A DNA stretch of 7,120 bases, from NCBI GenBank assembly GCA_002373715.1, contig DFLI01000042.1, positions 17,440-24,559 of the forward strand, in the 5' to 3' direction. The notes below the pieces were generated by a model, which worked only from the letters and a program-made list of their open reading frames with translations, was not told the origin of the DNA and did no database searches. The position numbers were made by a program, and so were the translations under genes. Below are positions 1-6,915 of this stretch, piece by piece. Every line of letters begins with the position of its first letter. The stretch's first letter is position 1. The DNA is from Bacteroidales bacterium UBA3623. Its GTDB lineage: Bacteria; Bacteroidota; Bacteroidia; Bacteroidales; UBA932.

Positions 1-2456
1 TCCGCAAGGCCCGCATGGACGGCAAAAACGCCTGCTGGGTGCCCGGAACAGACCACGCCTCCATTGCTACGGAAAGCAAGGTGGTGGCCAAGCTCAAGGC
101 CCAGGGTATCCGCAAGGAGGATATCGGCCGTGAAGAATTCCTCAAGCACGCCTGGGAATGGAAAGAGGAACACGGTGGCATTATTCTTCAGCAGCTTAAG
201 AAGTTAGGCTGCTCCTGCGACTGGGATCGCACGCGTTTTACCATGGAACCTGCCCTGAGTGAGGCGGTTATCAACACCTTTGTCTATTTCTACAAGAAAG
301 GCTGGATTTACAAGGGTGTGCGCATGGTGAACTGGGACCCGGAAGCCCTTACCGCCGTTTCCGACGATGAGGTTATCCACAAGGACACCAAGAGCCATTT
401 CTATCATCTGAAGTACTTTATTTCCGACGGCAACGGCAAGCCTACGGACAAGTATCTGGTCATTGCCACCACTCGTCCGGAAACCATTATGGCCGATGCC
501 GCCATCTGCGTGAACCCCAAGGACGAGCGTCACTTCTGGCTCAAGGGCAAGAAGGTGCTCATCCCGCTCATCAACCGCGAAATCCCGGTGATTGAGGACG
601 ATTACGTGGAGATGGACTTCGGTACTGGCTGCCTGAAGGTTACCCCCGCACACGACGTACACGACTATGAAATCGGCCTTCGTCATAACCTCCCTGTGCT
701 TGAGATTATTGACGACCACGGCAAACTGAACGAAAAAGCCCAGATTCTGGTGGGCGAAGACCGTTTTGTGGCCCGTAAGAAGATTGTGAAGATGCTGGAG
801 GAATCCGGCAACCTGGTGAAAACCGAGGAATATATCTCTCCGGTGGGCTATTCCGAGCGTACGGATGCCGTGATTGAGCCCAAACTGAGCGCCCAGTGGT
901 TCCTGAAGATGGAAAAACTGGCCGCCACGGCTCTGGAGACGGTAGAGAGCGGTCGCACCAACTTCATTCCCGAGAAATACGTGAACACCTACCGTCACTG
1001 GATGGAAAACGCCCGTGACTGGTGCATTTCCCGCCAGCTGTGGTGGGGCCAGCGCATCCCGGCCTATTATCTGCCGGATGGCTCTTATGTGGTGGAAGCT
1101 ACCCCCGAAGAGGCCCTGAAGGCCGCCCAGGCCAAGAATCCCGCCCTCACCATGGCAGACCTGAAGCAGGACGAGGACGTGCTGGACACCTGGTTCAGCA
1201 GCTGGCTCTGGCCCATCTCGGTCTTCGATCCCGAGAAACCCGGTCATCCGGACCACAAACCCAATAAGGACCTGGCCTATTACTATCCCACCAACGACCT
1301 GGTAACCGGCCCGGATATCATTTTCTTCTGGGTGGCCCGCATGATCATGGCCGGTGAGGAGTTCATGGGCAAGGAGCCCTTCTCCAACGTGTATTTCACC
1401 GGTATCGTGCGTGATAAGATTGGCCGAAAGATGTCCAAGACCCTGGGCAATTCCCCCAATCCGCTGGATTTGATTGATAATTACGGGGCCGATGCTGTTA
1501 GAATTGGTATGCTCCTTTGCTCCAGCGCCGGCAACGATATCTTCTACGACGAGGCTCAGATTAAGCAGGGCGCTGCGTTCTGCAACAAAATCTGGAACAG
1601 CTACCGCCTGGTAAAGGGTTTCCAGGTGGCCGATATCCCTCAGGCGCCCGCTGCCAAGCTGGCTATTGAGTGGTTTGCCGCCAAATTGTCCGAAACCATT
1701 ACCCAGGTGGAAGACCATTACAGCAAGTTCCGCATCTCCGATGCCCTTATGGCCATTTACAAGCTCTTCTGGGACGACTATTGCTCCTGGTACCTGGAGG
1801 CCATAAAGCCGGCCTATGGCCAGCCTGTAGATCCGGAAACCTATAAGGTAACGCTTTCCTACTTTGAAGCCCTTTTGAAGCTCATCCATCCCGTGATGCC
1901 TTTCATTACGGAAGAGCTGTGGCAGGACATCGCCGAGCGCAGGGAAGGGGAGACCATCATGTATGCTGCTTCTCCCAAGCCCCAGGCCTACAACCCGACC
2001 GTGCTGGAGAACTTCAACCTGGTGGCAGAGGCCGTGAATGGTGTGCGCTCCGTTCGCAACCAAAAGAACATTGCCCCCAAGGAGAACCTCCACTTGGTTA
2101 TCAAAGAAAGCAGCTTCCCCAACGTTTCGCTCATCGAGAAGATGGCCGGCGTGAATGTGGAAATGCTGCCCGAATTTGGAGACGCCCAGGCCGTTGGCTT
2201 TATGGTCCGCACCCACGAAATGTTCGTGAAGATGGACGGTTTGGTGAACGTGGAAGAGGAGATTGAAAAAGCCGAAAAAGACTTGGAGCACCAGCAGAAA
2301 TTCCTGCAGGGAGTGCGTGCAAAACTCTCCAATGAGCGCTTTGTAGCCAATGCTCCGGCCGCTGTCATCGAAAACGAGCGCAAGAAAGAGGCCGATGCCC
2401 TCTCCAAGATTGAGAGCCTGGAAGCTAAGATTAAATCACTGAAGAAGACTAACTAA
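1..2456 (+). CDS. valS: Valine--tRNA ligase (ValRS), 5'-truncated by the window edge
   Basis: Cytoplasmic class I aminoacyl-tRNA synthetase that charges tRNA-Val with valine and edits mischarged threonine. The frame is open from base 3, so the ATG at 15 is internal; about 60 N-terminal residues, including the HIGH ATP-binding motif, lie outside the window. Numbering from that Met: WVPGTDHASIATE (8-20) follows the missing HIGH region; the CP1 editing domain shows TTRPET (152-157) and GTGCLKVTPAHD; the catalytic core resumes at CISRQLWWGQRIP and DTWFSSW (from 391); the second ATP-binding loop is KMSKT (472-476). A helical anticodon-binding domain follows, then a charged C-terminal coiled-coil arm (about 740-813) typical of ValRS, which separates it from IleRS and LeuRS. 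The stop is TAA at 2454. It is the first visible gene of a six-gene run. No frameshift is seen. Between 207 and 2435 it uses no TTA, CTA or TCA codon. Confidence 0.97.
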   Translation, partial: RKARMDGKNACWVPGTDHASIATESKVVAKLKAQGIRKEDIGREEFLKHAWEWKEEHGGIILQQLKKLGCSCDWDRTRFTMEPALSEAVINTFVYFYKKGWIYKGVRMVNWDPEALTAVSDDEVIHKDTKSHFYHLKYFISDGNGKPTDKYLVIATTRPETIMADAAICVNPKDERHFWLKGKKVLIPLINREIPVIEDDYVEMDFGTGCLKVTPAHDVHDYEIGLRHNLPVLEIIDDHGKLNEKAQILVGEDRFVARKKIVKMLEESGNLVKTEEYISPVGYSERTDAVIEPKLSAQWFLKMEKLAATALETVESGRTNFIPEKYVNTYRHWMENARDWCISRQLWWGQRIPAYYLPDGSYVVEATPEEALKAAQAKNPALTMADLKQDEDVLDTWFSSWLWPISVFDPEKPGHPDHKPNKDLAYYYPTNDLVTGPDIIFFWVARMIMAGEEFMGKEPFSNVYFTGIVRDKIGRKMSKTLGNSPNPLDLIDNYGADAVRIGMLLCSSAGNDIFYDEAQIKQGAAFCNKIWNSYRLVKGFQVADIPQAPAAKLAIEWFAAKLSETITQVEDHYSKFRISDALMAIYKLFWDDYCSWYLEAIKPAYGQPVDPETYKVTLSYFEALLKLIHPVMPFITEELWQDIAERREGETIMYAASPKPQAYNPTVLENFNLVAEAVNGVRSVRNQKNIAPKENLHLVIKESSFPNVSLIEKMAGVNVEMLPEFGDAQAVGFMVRTHEMFVKMDGLVNVEEEIEKAEKDLEHQQKFLQGVRAKLSNERFVANAPAAVIENERKKEADALSKIESLEAKIKSLKKTN

Positions 2457-2475
2457 AACAAAATAGTTAGTACGA

Positions 2476-2491
2476 ATAACATTTTTGTTAT
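2476..2491 (+). promoter_or_regulatory. Small inverted repeat covering the thioesterase start codon
   Basis: ATAACA-TTTT-TGTTAT is a perfect 6-bp inverted repeat with a TTTT loop; the first two bases of the ATG at 2490 lie in the 3' arm. It sits in the 33-base gap after valS. In RNA it could partly hide the start codon. The stem is A/U-rich and weak, and the TTTT loop does not make it a terminator, since no U-tract follows. A role in translation start is inference; it may be chance in AT-rich spacer DNA. Confidence 0.3.
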
Positions 2492-2906
2492 GGCTATTTT
2501 TAAGGCAACTTTCCCTGTCCGGTACTACGAAACGGATCAAATGGCGGTGGTTCACCACTCCAATTACATCCGTTACTTCGAGATTGCCAGAGATGAGATG
2601 ATGGTGCAGTTGGGTTTCCCTATTGAAAAGTGCGAAAGCGAGCTGGGCGTCCTGGTTCCCATTGTATCGGTGGAATGCCACTTCCGTCATCCCGCCCGTA
2701 TGGGAGATATCCTCACCGCAACGGCCGAGGTGAACAAAGTGCCCATGGCCAAAATGCTCATCAAGCAGGCTGTCTACAACCAGGACGGAGTCCTTTGTGC
2801 AGATGGTCTGGTCACTTTAGGTTTTCTGAATAAGGAGACCTTCACGCCGGTGCGCTGCCCGGAGCCAGTAGCCGAATTATTCGAAAAACACATAAACACT
2901 AAATAG
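2490..2906 (+). CDS. Hotdog-fold acyl-CoA thioesterase, YbgC/FadM-like (4HBT family)
   Basis: Predicted cytoplasmic enzyme of 138 residues that hydrolyses acyl-CoA or related thioesters. The family signature is clear near the N-terminus: YYETDQMAVVHHSNYIRYFE (12-31). By alignment from memory with E. coli YbgC, Asp16 and His23 fall at the positions of its catalytic Asp18 and His25, with the same seven-residue spacing. The middle (VECHFRHPARMGDILTATAEV) matches the central beta strands of the single-domain hotdog fold, and the length is normal for the family. The ATG at 2490 is the first in frame; there is no Shine-Dalgarno sequence. The gene lies 33 bases after valS and one base before tatA. 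YbgC proteins are often linked to tol-pal in Proteobacteria, but no tol gene is visible here. The substrate (short-chain, aromatic or phospholipid-related acyl groups) cannot be read from the sequence. Confidence 0.9.
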   Translation: MAIFKATFPVRYYETDQMAVVHHSNYIRYFEIARDEMMVQLGFPIEKCESELGVLVPIVSVECHFRHPARMGDILTATAEVNKVPMAKMLIKQAVYNQDGVLCADGLVTLGFLNKETFTPVRCPEPVAELFEKHINTK

Positions 2907-2907
2907 T

Positions 2908-3126
2908 ATGCTTACGTATCCGCTGATGATTGGAACCTGGGAGATTGTAGCCATTGTGCTCGTCATTATTCTCCTGTTTGGTGGTAAGAAGATTCCTGAA
3001 CTGATGAAGGGACTTGGCAAGGGTGTCAAGAGCTTCAAGGAGGGGATGAACGAGGTGGAAAAGGAAATCAAGGACATCGATTCCACCGCTCCTGCAAAGG
3101 AAGACTATTCCAAGGAAGAAAAGTAA
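2908..3126 (+). CDS. tatA: Sec-independent (twin-arginine) translocase subunit TatA
   Basis: Inner-membrane protein of 72 residues that oligomerises to let folded proteins with twin-arginine signal peptides cross the membrane, working with TatC. It has the standard TatA order: a short N-terminus, one transmembrane helix (about 9-24, WEIVAIVLVIILLF), the hinge and motif FGGKKIPEL (24-32), an amphipathic helix (KGLGKGVKSFKEGM) and a short acidic tail. The ATG at 2908 begins one base after the thioesterase stop; an internal ATG at 2926 (residue 7) would give the more usual MIGTWE start, so the true start is uncertain. One base separates its stop from the tatC GTG. No second TatA/TatB-like gene is seen in the window, suggesting a TatA-TatC system in which TatA also does the TatB job, although a homologue elsewhere is possible. 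Confidence 0.95.
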   Translation: MLTYPLMIGTWEIVAIVLVIILLFGGKKIPELMKGLGKGVKSFKEGMNEVEKEIKDIDSTAPAKEDYSKEEK

Positions 3127-3127
3127 A

Positions 3128-3883
3128 GTGGCAGAGAAGGACGGAGAAATGTCCTTCTGGGACCACATTGAGGCCCTGAGGGGAATGCTGTTCCACTCGG
3201 TGCTGGGCGTTGCCTTGGCCTCTATTGTATTTCTGGCCTTTCCTAAGCCGCTTTTCCAGGCGGTATTCTGGCCCACCCGGCCGGATTTCCCTCTGTACCG
3301 CCTGCCCGGCGTGGAGTTTTCCATGGACCTGATCAACATAGACCTGTCGGCCCAGTTCTTCTTTTACTTGAAGGTGGCGCTGCTGTGCGGTCTGGTGATT
3401 GCCTTCCCTTATATTATATGGGAAATCTGGATATTCATAGCTCCGGCGCTGTACGACCATGAGAAGAAGGCGGTGAAAAAAGCTTTTGGCCTCTCTTCCG
3501 GGCTGTTTTACCTGGGGGTACTGGTAGGGTATTTTGTGGTGCTGCCGGTTTGCCTCATGTTCTTTGTGAACTTCTCGGTAAGCGATGCCATTGTGAATAC
3601 CATCTCGCTCAGCTCTTATATGTCGCTGTTCACCTCCATGGTGTTCCTGATAGGAATCCTGTTCGAGTTTCCTACCGTGATTCTGGTGCTTTCCAGTTTG
3701 GGTATCGTAACCAGGCAGAACTTAAAGCAGTGGCGCAAATACGCAGCTGTAATTGTCTTAATATTAGCTGCTTTAATCACTCCTAGTGACCCGTTTTCCA
3801 TGTTCGTCCTGGCAGTTCCGCTCTATGGTTTGTTTGAGTTCTCCATTCTGCTTTGCCGGAATAAAGTGCCTGCCGAAGAATGA
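3128..3883 (+). CDS. tatC: Sec-independent (twin-arginine) translocase subunit TatC
   Basis: Polytopic inner-membrane receptor that recognises twin-arginine signal peptides and recruits TatA. Six membrane segments are visible at about 21-38, 77-99, 122-148, 166-190, 205-217 and 224-242. Family landmarks are FIAPALYDHE (103-112, Glu112 corresponding to E. coli Glu103), FEFP (179-182) and TPSD (218-221). The first periplasmic loop (41-76, ending LINIDLSAQFF) is longer than in E. coli and of the form I associate with Bacteroidota. The N-terminal signature reads HIEALR (13-18) where the family has HLxELR, so the usual Glu is Ala16. The GTG at 3128 gives 251 residues; the ATG at 3149 gives 244, starts MSFWDH, and has AAGG eight bases upstream, so it is a credible alternative. 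The 3' end overlaps the ABC-F start as ATGA. Confidence 0.95.
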   Translation: MAEKDGEMSFWDHIEALRGMLFHSVLGVALASIVFLAFPKPLFQAVFWPTRPDFPLYRLPGVEFSMDLINIDLSAQFFFYLKVALLCGLVIAFPYIIWEIWIFIAPALYDHEKKAVKKAFGLSSGLFYLGVLVGYFVVLPVCLMFFVNFSVSDAIVNTISLSSYMSLFTSMVFLIGILFEFPTVILVLSSLGIVTRQNLKQWRKYAAVIVLILAALITPSDPFSMFVLAVPLYGLFEFSILLCRNKVPAEE

Positions 3884-5802
3884 TCTCCGTCAGTAATGTT
3901 ACCGTAGCCTATGGCGGTTTTGTCCTGCTGGACGGAATCAATTTCCATATCAGCGAGCAGGATAAGATAGGCTTGGTGGGAAAAAACGGCGCCGGCAAGT
4001 CTACCCTTATGAAACTCATAACGGGGGAGCAGTCTCCTACCAAGGGCAGTATAGAAAAGCCCTCCGGTATCAAGATTGGCTATCTTCCCCAGGTGATGGA
4101 GCATCATAAAGGTCATTCGGTGCTGCAGGAGGTGCTCTCGGTATTTGACCATATCCATTCTATGGAGGACGAAATCCATAGAATTACCGAAGAGCTATCG
4201 AATAGAACTGATTATGAATCAGCAGAATACTGCACATTAATTGAACGTTTAAATGAATTAAACGACCACCTGGTCCTGGAGTCCGGACTCTCTCCGGAAG
4301 CCCGGGCCCAGAAGGTGCTCTATGGCTTGGGTTTCAAGGAAGATGAGTTGGGACGGAACACGGAAACCTTCAGCCAGGGCTGGAACATGCGCATAGAGCT
4401 GGCCAAGATTCTCCTGTCGGCCCCCGATGTGCTGCTGCTGGATGAGCCTACCAACCATTTGGACATTGAATCCATAGAGTGGTTCGAGGATTACTTGAAA
4501 GGGTTCAGAGGCTCGGTTCTCCTGGTCTCGCACGACCGAAAGTTCCTGGATAACGTTACCACCCGCACGGTGGAGATCATGCTGGGGCATATTCACGACT
4601 ATAAAGTGCCTTACAGCCAGTATGTTACTCTTCGGGCAGAGCGCCTGGCTCAACAGACGGCCGCTTTCGAAAACCAGCAGCGGATGATTGAAAAGACGGA
4701 GGATTTCATCAATCGCTTCCGTTACAAGCCCACCAAAAGCAACCAGGTGCAATCCCGTATCAAGGCGCTGGAGAAACTGGACAGAATTGAGATTGACGAG
4801 AGCGACAATGCCAAGCTCTCTTTAAAATTTCCTCCTGCGGAACGCTCTGGAGATGTGGTATTTAAGGGCGTTGACTTAAAGGTTGGCTACCCGCAAAAAG
4901 TGGTGTTCTCAGATGCCCAGATTGAGATTAAAAGAGGGGAGAAGGTGGCCCTGATTGGACGTAATGGAGAAGGCAAAACCACTCTCATGAGGGTGATTAT
5001 GCGGGAACTGGATCCTATTTCCGGCGAGGCCCGCCTGGGCCACAATGTCCATATCGGCTATTATGCCCAGAATCAGGAAGACATTCTGGACCCTTCAGAG
5101 ACCGTTTTTGGTACGCTGGACCGGATTGCGGTGGGGGAGATTCGCACCAAGCTGAGAGATTTGTTAGGTGCATTCCTCTTTAAAGGAGAAGATATAGATA
5201 AAAAGGTGTCTGTTCTGAGCGGTGGTGAGCGTGCCCGGCTGGGAATGGCCAAGCTGATGCTGTCTCCTTATAATGTATTGGCGCTGGATGAACCCACCAA
5301 CCACATGGATATCCGCTCTAAGGATATCCTCAAGCAGGCGTTGAAGTCATTTGACGGCACTCTCATTGTGGTTTCTCACGACCGTGACTTCCTGGACGGA
5401 TTGGTGGACAAGCTCTACGAATTCCGTGACGGAAAGGTGAAGGAGCATCTGGGCAGCGTGCAGGAGTTCCTGGAAAAACGCAAACTGGAGTCTTTGCAGG
5501 AGCTGGAGCGAAGTGCACAGGCTCCCGCAGAGGAGAAGCCGGCTGCCAAGAAAGAATCGGCCCGGGAATTCCAGGCGCAGAAATTTATTTCCAAGGAGCA
5601 GCGGAAAATCCAGAACCGGGTGAATTTCCTGGAGAAGGAGATTGCTAAGCGGGAAGCCCGGATGGGGGAGATTGAGGCGGTGCTGGCCAATCCTTCTGAA
5701 AAAGATGACATCATGGAGCTCACGCGAGAATACCTGGAACTGAAGATGGCCCTGGACGCCGATACCGACGAATGGACCACGCTGATGGAGCAATTGGACT
5801 AG
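3880..5802 (+). CDS. ABC-F family ATPase, YheS/ABCF3-like (probable ribosome-associated factor)
   Basis: Soluble tandem ABC ATPase of 640 residues with no membrane segments. ABC-F proteins bind the ribosomal E site and act on stalled or antibiotic-bound ribosomes; this subgroup's exact role is little known. Domain 1 has Walker A GKNGAGKST (34-42), signature FSQGW (164-168), Walker B LLLDEPTNH (Asp188, Glu189) and H-loop His218. A putative arm at about 95-135 is followed by the inter-domain linker (about 245-305), with RFRYKPTKSNQVQSRIKALE resembling the P-site-tRNA interaction motif. Domain 2 has GRNGEGKTT (360-368), LSGGE (446-450), DEPTNH (from 470) and His500. The tail (about 530-640) is an Ala/Glu/Lys linker, then a coiled coil as in YheS. 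Both Walker B Glu residues are present, so ATPase activity is expected. Its ATG overlaps the tatC stop by four bases. Resistance-type (ARE) function is possible, but nothing here points to it. Confidence 0.94.
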   Translation: MISVSNVTVAYGGFVLLDGINFHISEQDKIGLVGKNGAGKSTLMKLITGEQSPTKGSIEKPSGIKIGYLPQVMEHHKGHSVLQEVLSVFDHIHSMEDEIHRITEELSNRTDYESAEYCTLIERLNELNDHLVLESGLSPEARAQKVLYGLGFKEDELGRNTETFSQGWNMRIELAKILLSAPDVLLLDEPTNHLDIESIEWFEDYLKGFRGSVLLVSHDRKFLDNVTTRTVEIMLGHIHDYKVPYSQYVTLRAERLAQQTAAFENQQRMIEKTEDFINRFRYKPTKSNQVQSRIKALEKLDRIEIDESDNAKLSLKFPPAERSGDVVFKGVDLKVGYPQKVVFSDAQIEIKRGEKVALIGRNGEGKTTLMRVIMRELDPISGEARLGHNVHIGYYAQNQEDILDPSETVFGTLDRIAVGEIRTKLRDLLGAFLFKGEDIDKKVSVLSGGERARLGMAKLMLSPYNVLALDEPTNHMDIRSKDILKQALKSFDGTLIVVSHDRDFLDGLVDKLYEFRDGKVKEHLGSVQEFLEKRKLESLQELERSAQAPAEEKPAAKKESAREFQAQKFISKEQRKIQNRVNFLEKEIAKREARMGEIEAVLANPSEKDDIMELTREYLELKMALDADTDEWTTLMEQLD

Positions 5803-5805
5803 CTT

Positions 5806-6888
5806 ATGATATACGATTCTCATATGGATACCCCTTCCCAGCTTATCCGGCTGAGGAATTTGGAGATTGATAACCCGCTGGCGCATGTAGATTTTCCCAA
5901 GATGCGGGCCGGCAAGGTAGATGGCGCCTTTTTCGCGCTGTATACGCCGGCTGAGATGGCACCCGATGCTGCCACCCGCTATGCCATGGAAATGATATCG
6001 GCCGTTTATGACGTGGCCGATGCCAACCCGGACGTGGCGGCGGTTACCTTTACCCCCGAGGAAGCGGCCCAGAACCGGAAAGAGGGGATTATCTCCTTGT
6101 TTATGGGAATGGAGAATGGTTCTCCCATTCAGGAATCCTTGCCGCTGCTGCGCACTTTCTATCGCCTGGGCGTAAGTTACCTCACTCTTACGCATAACGG
6201 AGACAATGCCATTGCCGACAGTGCCGCCGAAGGAAAGCGCTGGGGAGGCCTGAGCCCCTTTGGCCGCCAGGTGGTGGCCGAGATGAATGCCCTTGGTATG
6301 ATGATAGACCTCTCGCATACCTCCGACCAAACCTTCTGGGACTGCATCAAATTGTCGGAATCTCCTGTGGTTGCCACGCATTCCTGCTGCCGGGCTCTTT
6401 GCAGCCATAGGCGCAACCTTACCGACGAAATGCTGCAGGCGCTGGGGGAGAAGAACGGCTATGTGGGTATTAATTATAATCCCGGTTTCCTGACGGACGA
6501 TTTTGGCACCAAGCCTGAAGAGGCCGCGCTGTTGGAGGAGGCCGATAGGGTAGAGGCCGCCTTTATCCGTGAGCCTGGCAATGCAGAAAAAGTGAAGGCT
6601 TGGAACCGGATGCAGGAGCGTCTTCTGAAGGAAGTCCGCCGTCCCGGTGTGAAAGAAGTGGCCGATCACATAGACCACGCCGTGAAGTGGGCGGGCATCG
6701 ATCATGTGGGTATCGGCTCCGACTATGACGGCATCCTGCTCACCCCCGAAGGGTTGGAAAACATCTCGAAGTCCGAGGCCCTTTGGGAAGAACTGAGGCG
6801 TCGCGGTTACACGCAACCCCAGATAGACCAGATTTCTGGGGGAAACTTGATGGCCGTGTATGAAAGAATTATAACTTGCTCAAAATAA
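5806..6888 (+). CDS. Membrane-dipeptidase-type metallopeptidase (peptidase M19), no signal peptide
   Basis: Binuclear zinc dipeptidase of the renal dipeptidase/M19 family, 360 residues. Metal ligands line up with the mammalian enzyme: His6 and Asp8 in DSHMDTP, bridging Glu103 in GMENG, His171 in DLSHTS and His192 in THSCCRA. His130 (LTHNGDN) corresponds to the substrate-binding His and Asp306 (GIGSDYDG) to the catalytic acid. The HSCCRALCSHRRNLTDE segment is typical of the family. The protein starts almost directly at the HxD metal motif, with no signal peptide or lipobox, so it should be cytoplasmic despite the family name. The ATG at 5806 is three bases after the ABC-F stop. Expected substrates are dipeptides, possibly with a D-residue at the C-terminal side, but specificity is not readable. 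The last codons and the stop lie within a hairpin, and this gene closes the operon. Confidence 0.95.
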   Translation: MIYDSHMDTPSQLIRLRNLEIDNPLAHVDFPKMRAGKVDGAFFALYTPAEMAPDAATRYAMEMISAVYDVADANPDVAAVTFTPEEAAQNRKEGIISLFMGMENGSPIQESLPLLRTFYRLGVSYLTLTHNGDNAIADSAAEGKRWGGLSPFGRQVVAEMNALGMMIDLSHTSDQTFWDCIKLSESPVVATHSCCRALCSHRRNLTDEMLQALGEKNGYVGINYNPGFLTDDFGTKPEEAALLEEADRVEAAFIREPGNAEKVKAWNRMQERLLKEVRRPGVKEVADHIDHAVKWAGIDHVGIGSDYDGILLTPEGLENISKSEALWEELRRRGYTQPQIDQISGGNLMAVYERIITCSK

Positions 6889-6896
6889 GCAAGTTA
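6872..6896 (+). terminator. Hairpin spanning the dipeptidase stop codon
   Basis: TAACTTGCT (6872-6880) pairs perfectly with AGCAAGTTA (6888-6896) across a seven-base loop, CAAAATA. The TAA stop at 6886-6888 lies at the loop/3'-arm border, so the stem includes the last sense codons. What follows is AT-rich but not a U-run on the + strand; on the - strand the stem is followed by TAATTCTTTC. It may stabilise the mRNA 3' end, assist the next terminator, or serve the convergent cinA transcript. Confidence 0.55.
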
Positions 6897-6915
6897 ATTA
6901 ATATTCGTTAAATAT

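Larger units (their letters stand above)
1..6888 (+). other. Probable six-gene operon valS-thioesterase-tatA-tatC-ABC-F-dipeptidase
   Basis: Six genes on one strand are separated by 33, 1, 1, -4 and 3 bases. No terminator-like hairpin with a U-tract is seen between them, and the only good terminator follows the last gene. The tatC/ABC-F junction is an ATGA overlap, and stop-to-start distances of one base flank tatA, which favours translational coupling or re-initiation. The operon promoter would lie upstream of valS, outside the window. Secondary promoters in the 33-base gap cannot be excluded, but no convincing Bacteroidota -7/-33 pair is visible there. Confidence 0.75.

Noticed and set aside
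15..17. The ATG at 15 as the start of valS
   Set aside because: The frame is open to the window edge with RKAR before it, matching the interior of ValRS, and the HIGH motif would be missing.
1022..1267. An 81-codon + strand frame inside valS
   Set aside because: It is a Pro/Arg/Gly-rich out-of-frame translation of a conserved ValRS segment, not a gene.
204..2291. A 695-codon open frame antisense to valS
   Set aside because: Its codons share triplet boundaries with valS, so an antisense stop needs a sense TTA, CTA or TCA. The frame is open simply because valS avoids those codons: it ends at the TTA at 204-206. The predicted protein shows no recognisable domain.
2480..2487. CATTTTTG as a Bacteroidota -7 promoter box
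   Set aside because: It is only three bases from the ATG, so transcription would start within the gene, and no matching -33 TTG element is placed upstream.
3823..4179. A 118-codon antisense frame over the tatC/ABC-F junction
   Set aside because: It is a shadow of two well-supported genes and has no start signal or family resemblance.
5347..6816. A 489-codon open frame antisense to the ABC-F 3' end and the dipeptidase
   Set aside because: It has the same cause: it lies in codon register with both genes and closes at the TCA at 5347-5349. It crosses the junction of two genes with clear families and looks like no known protein.
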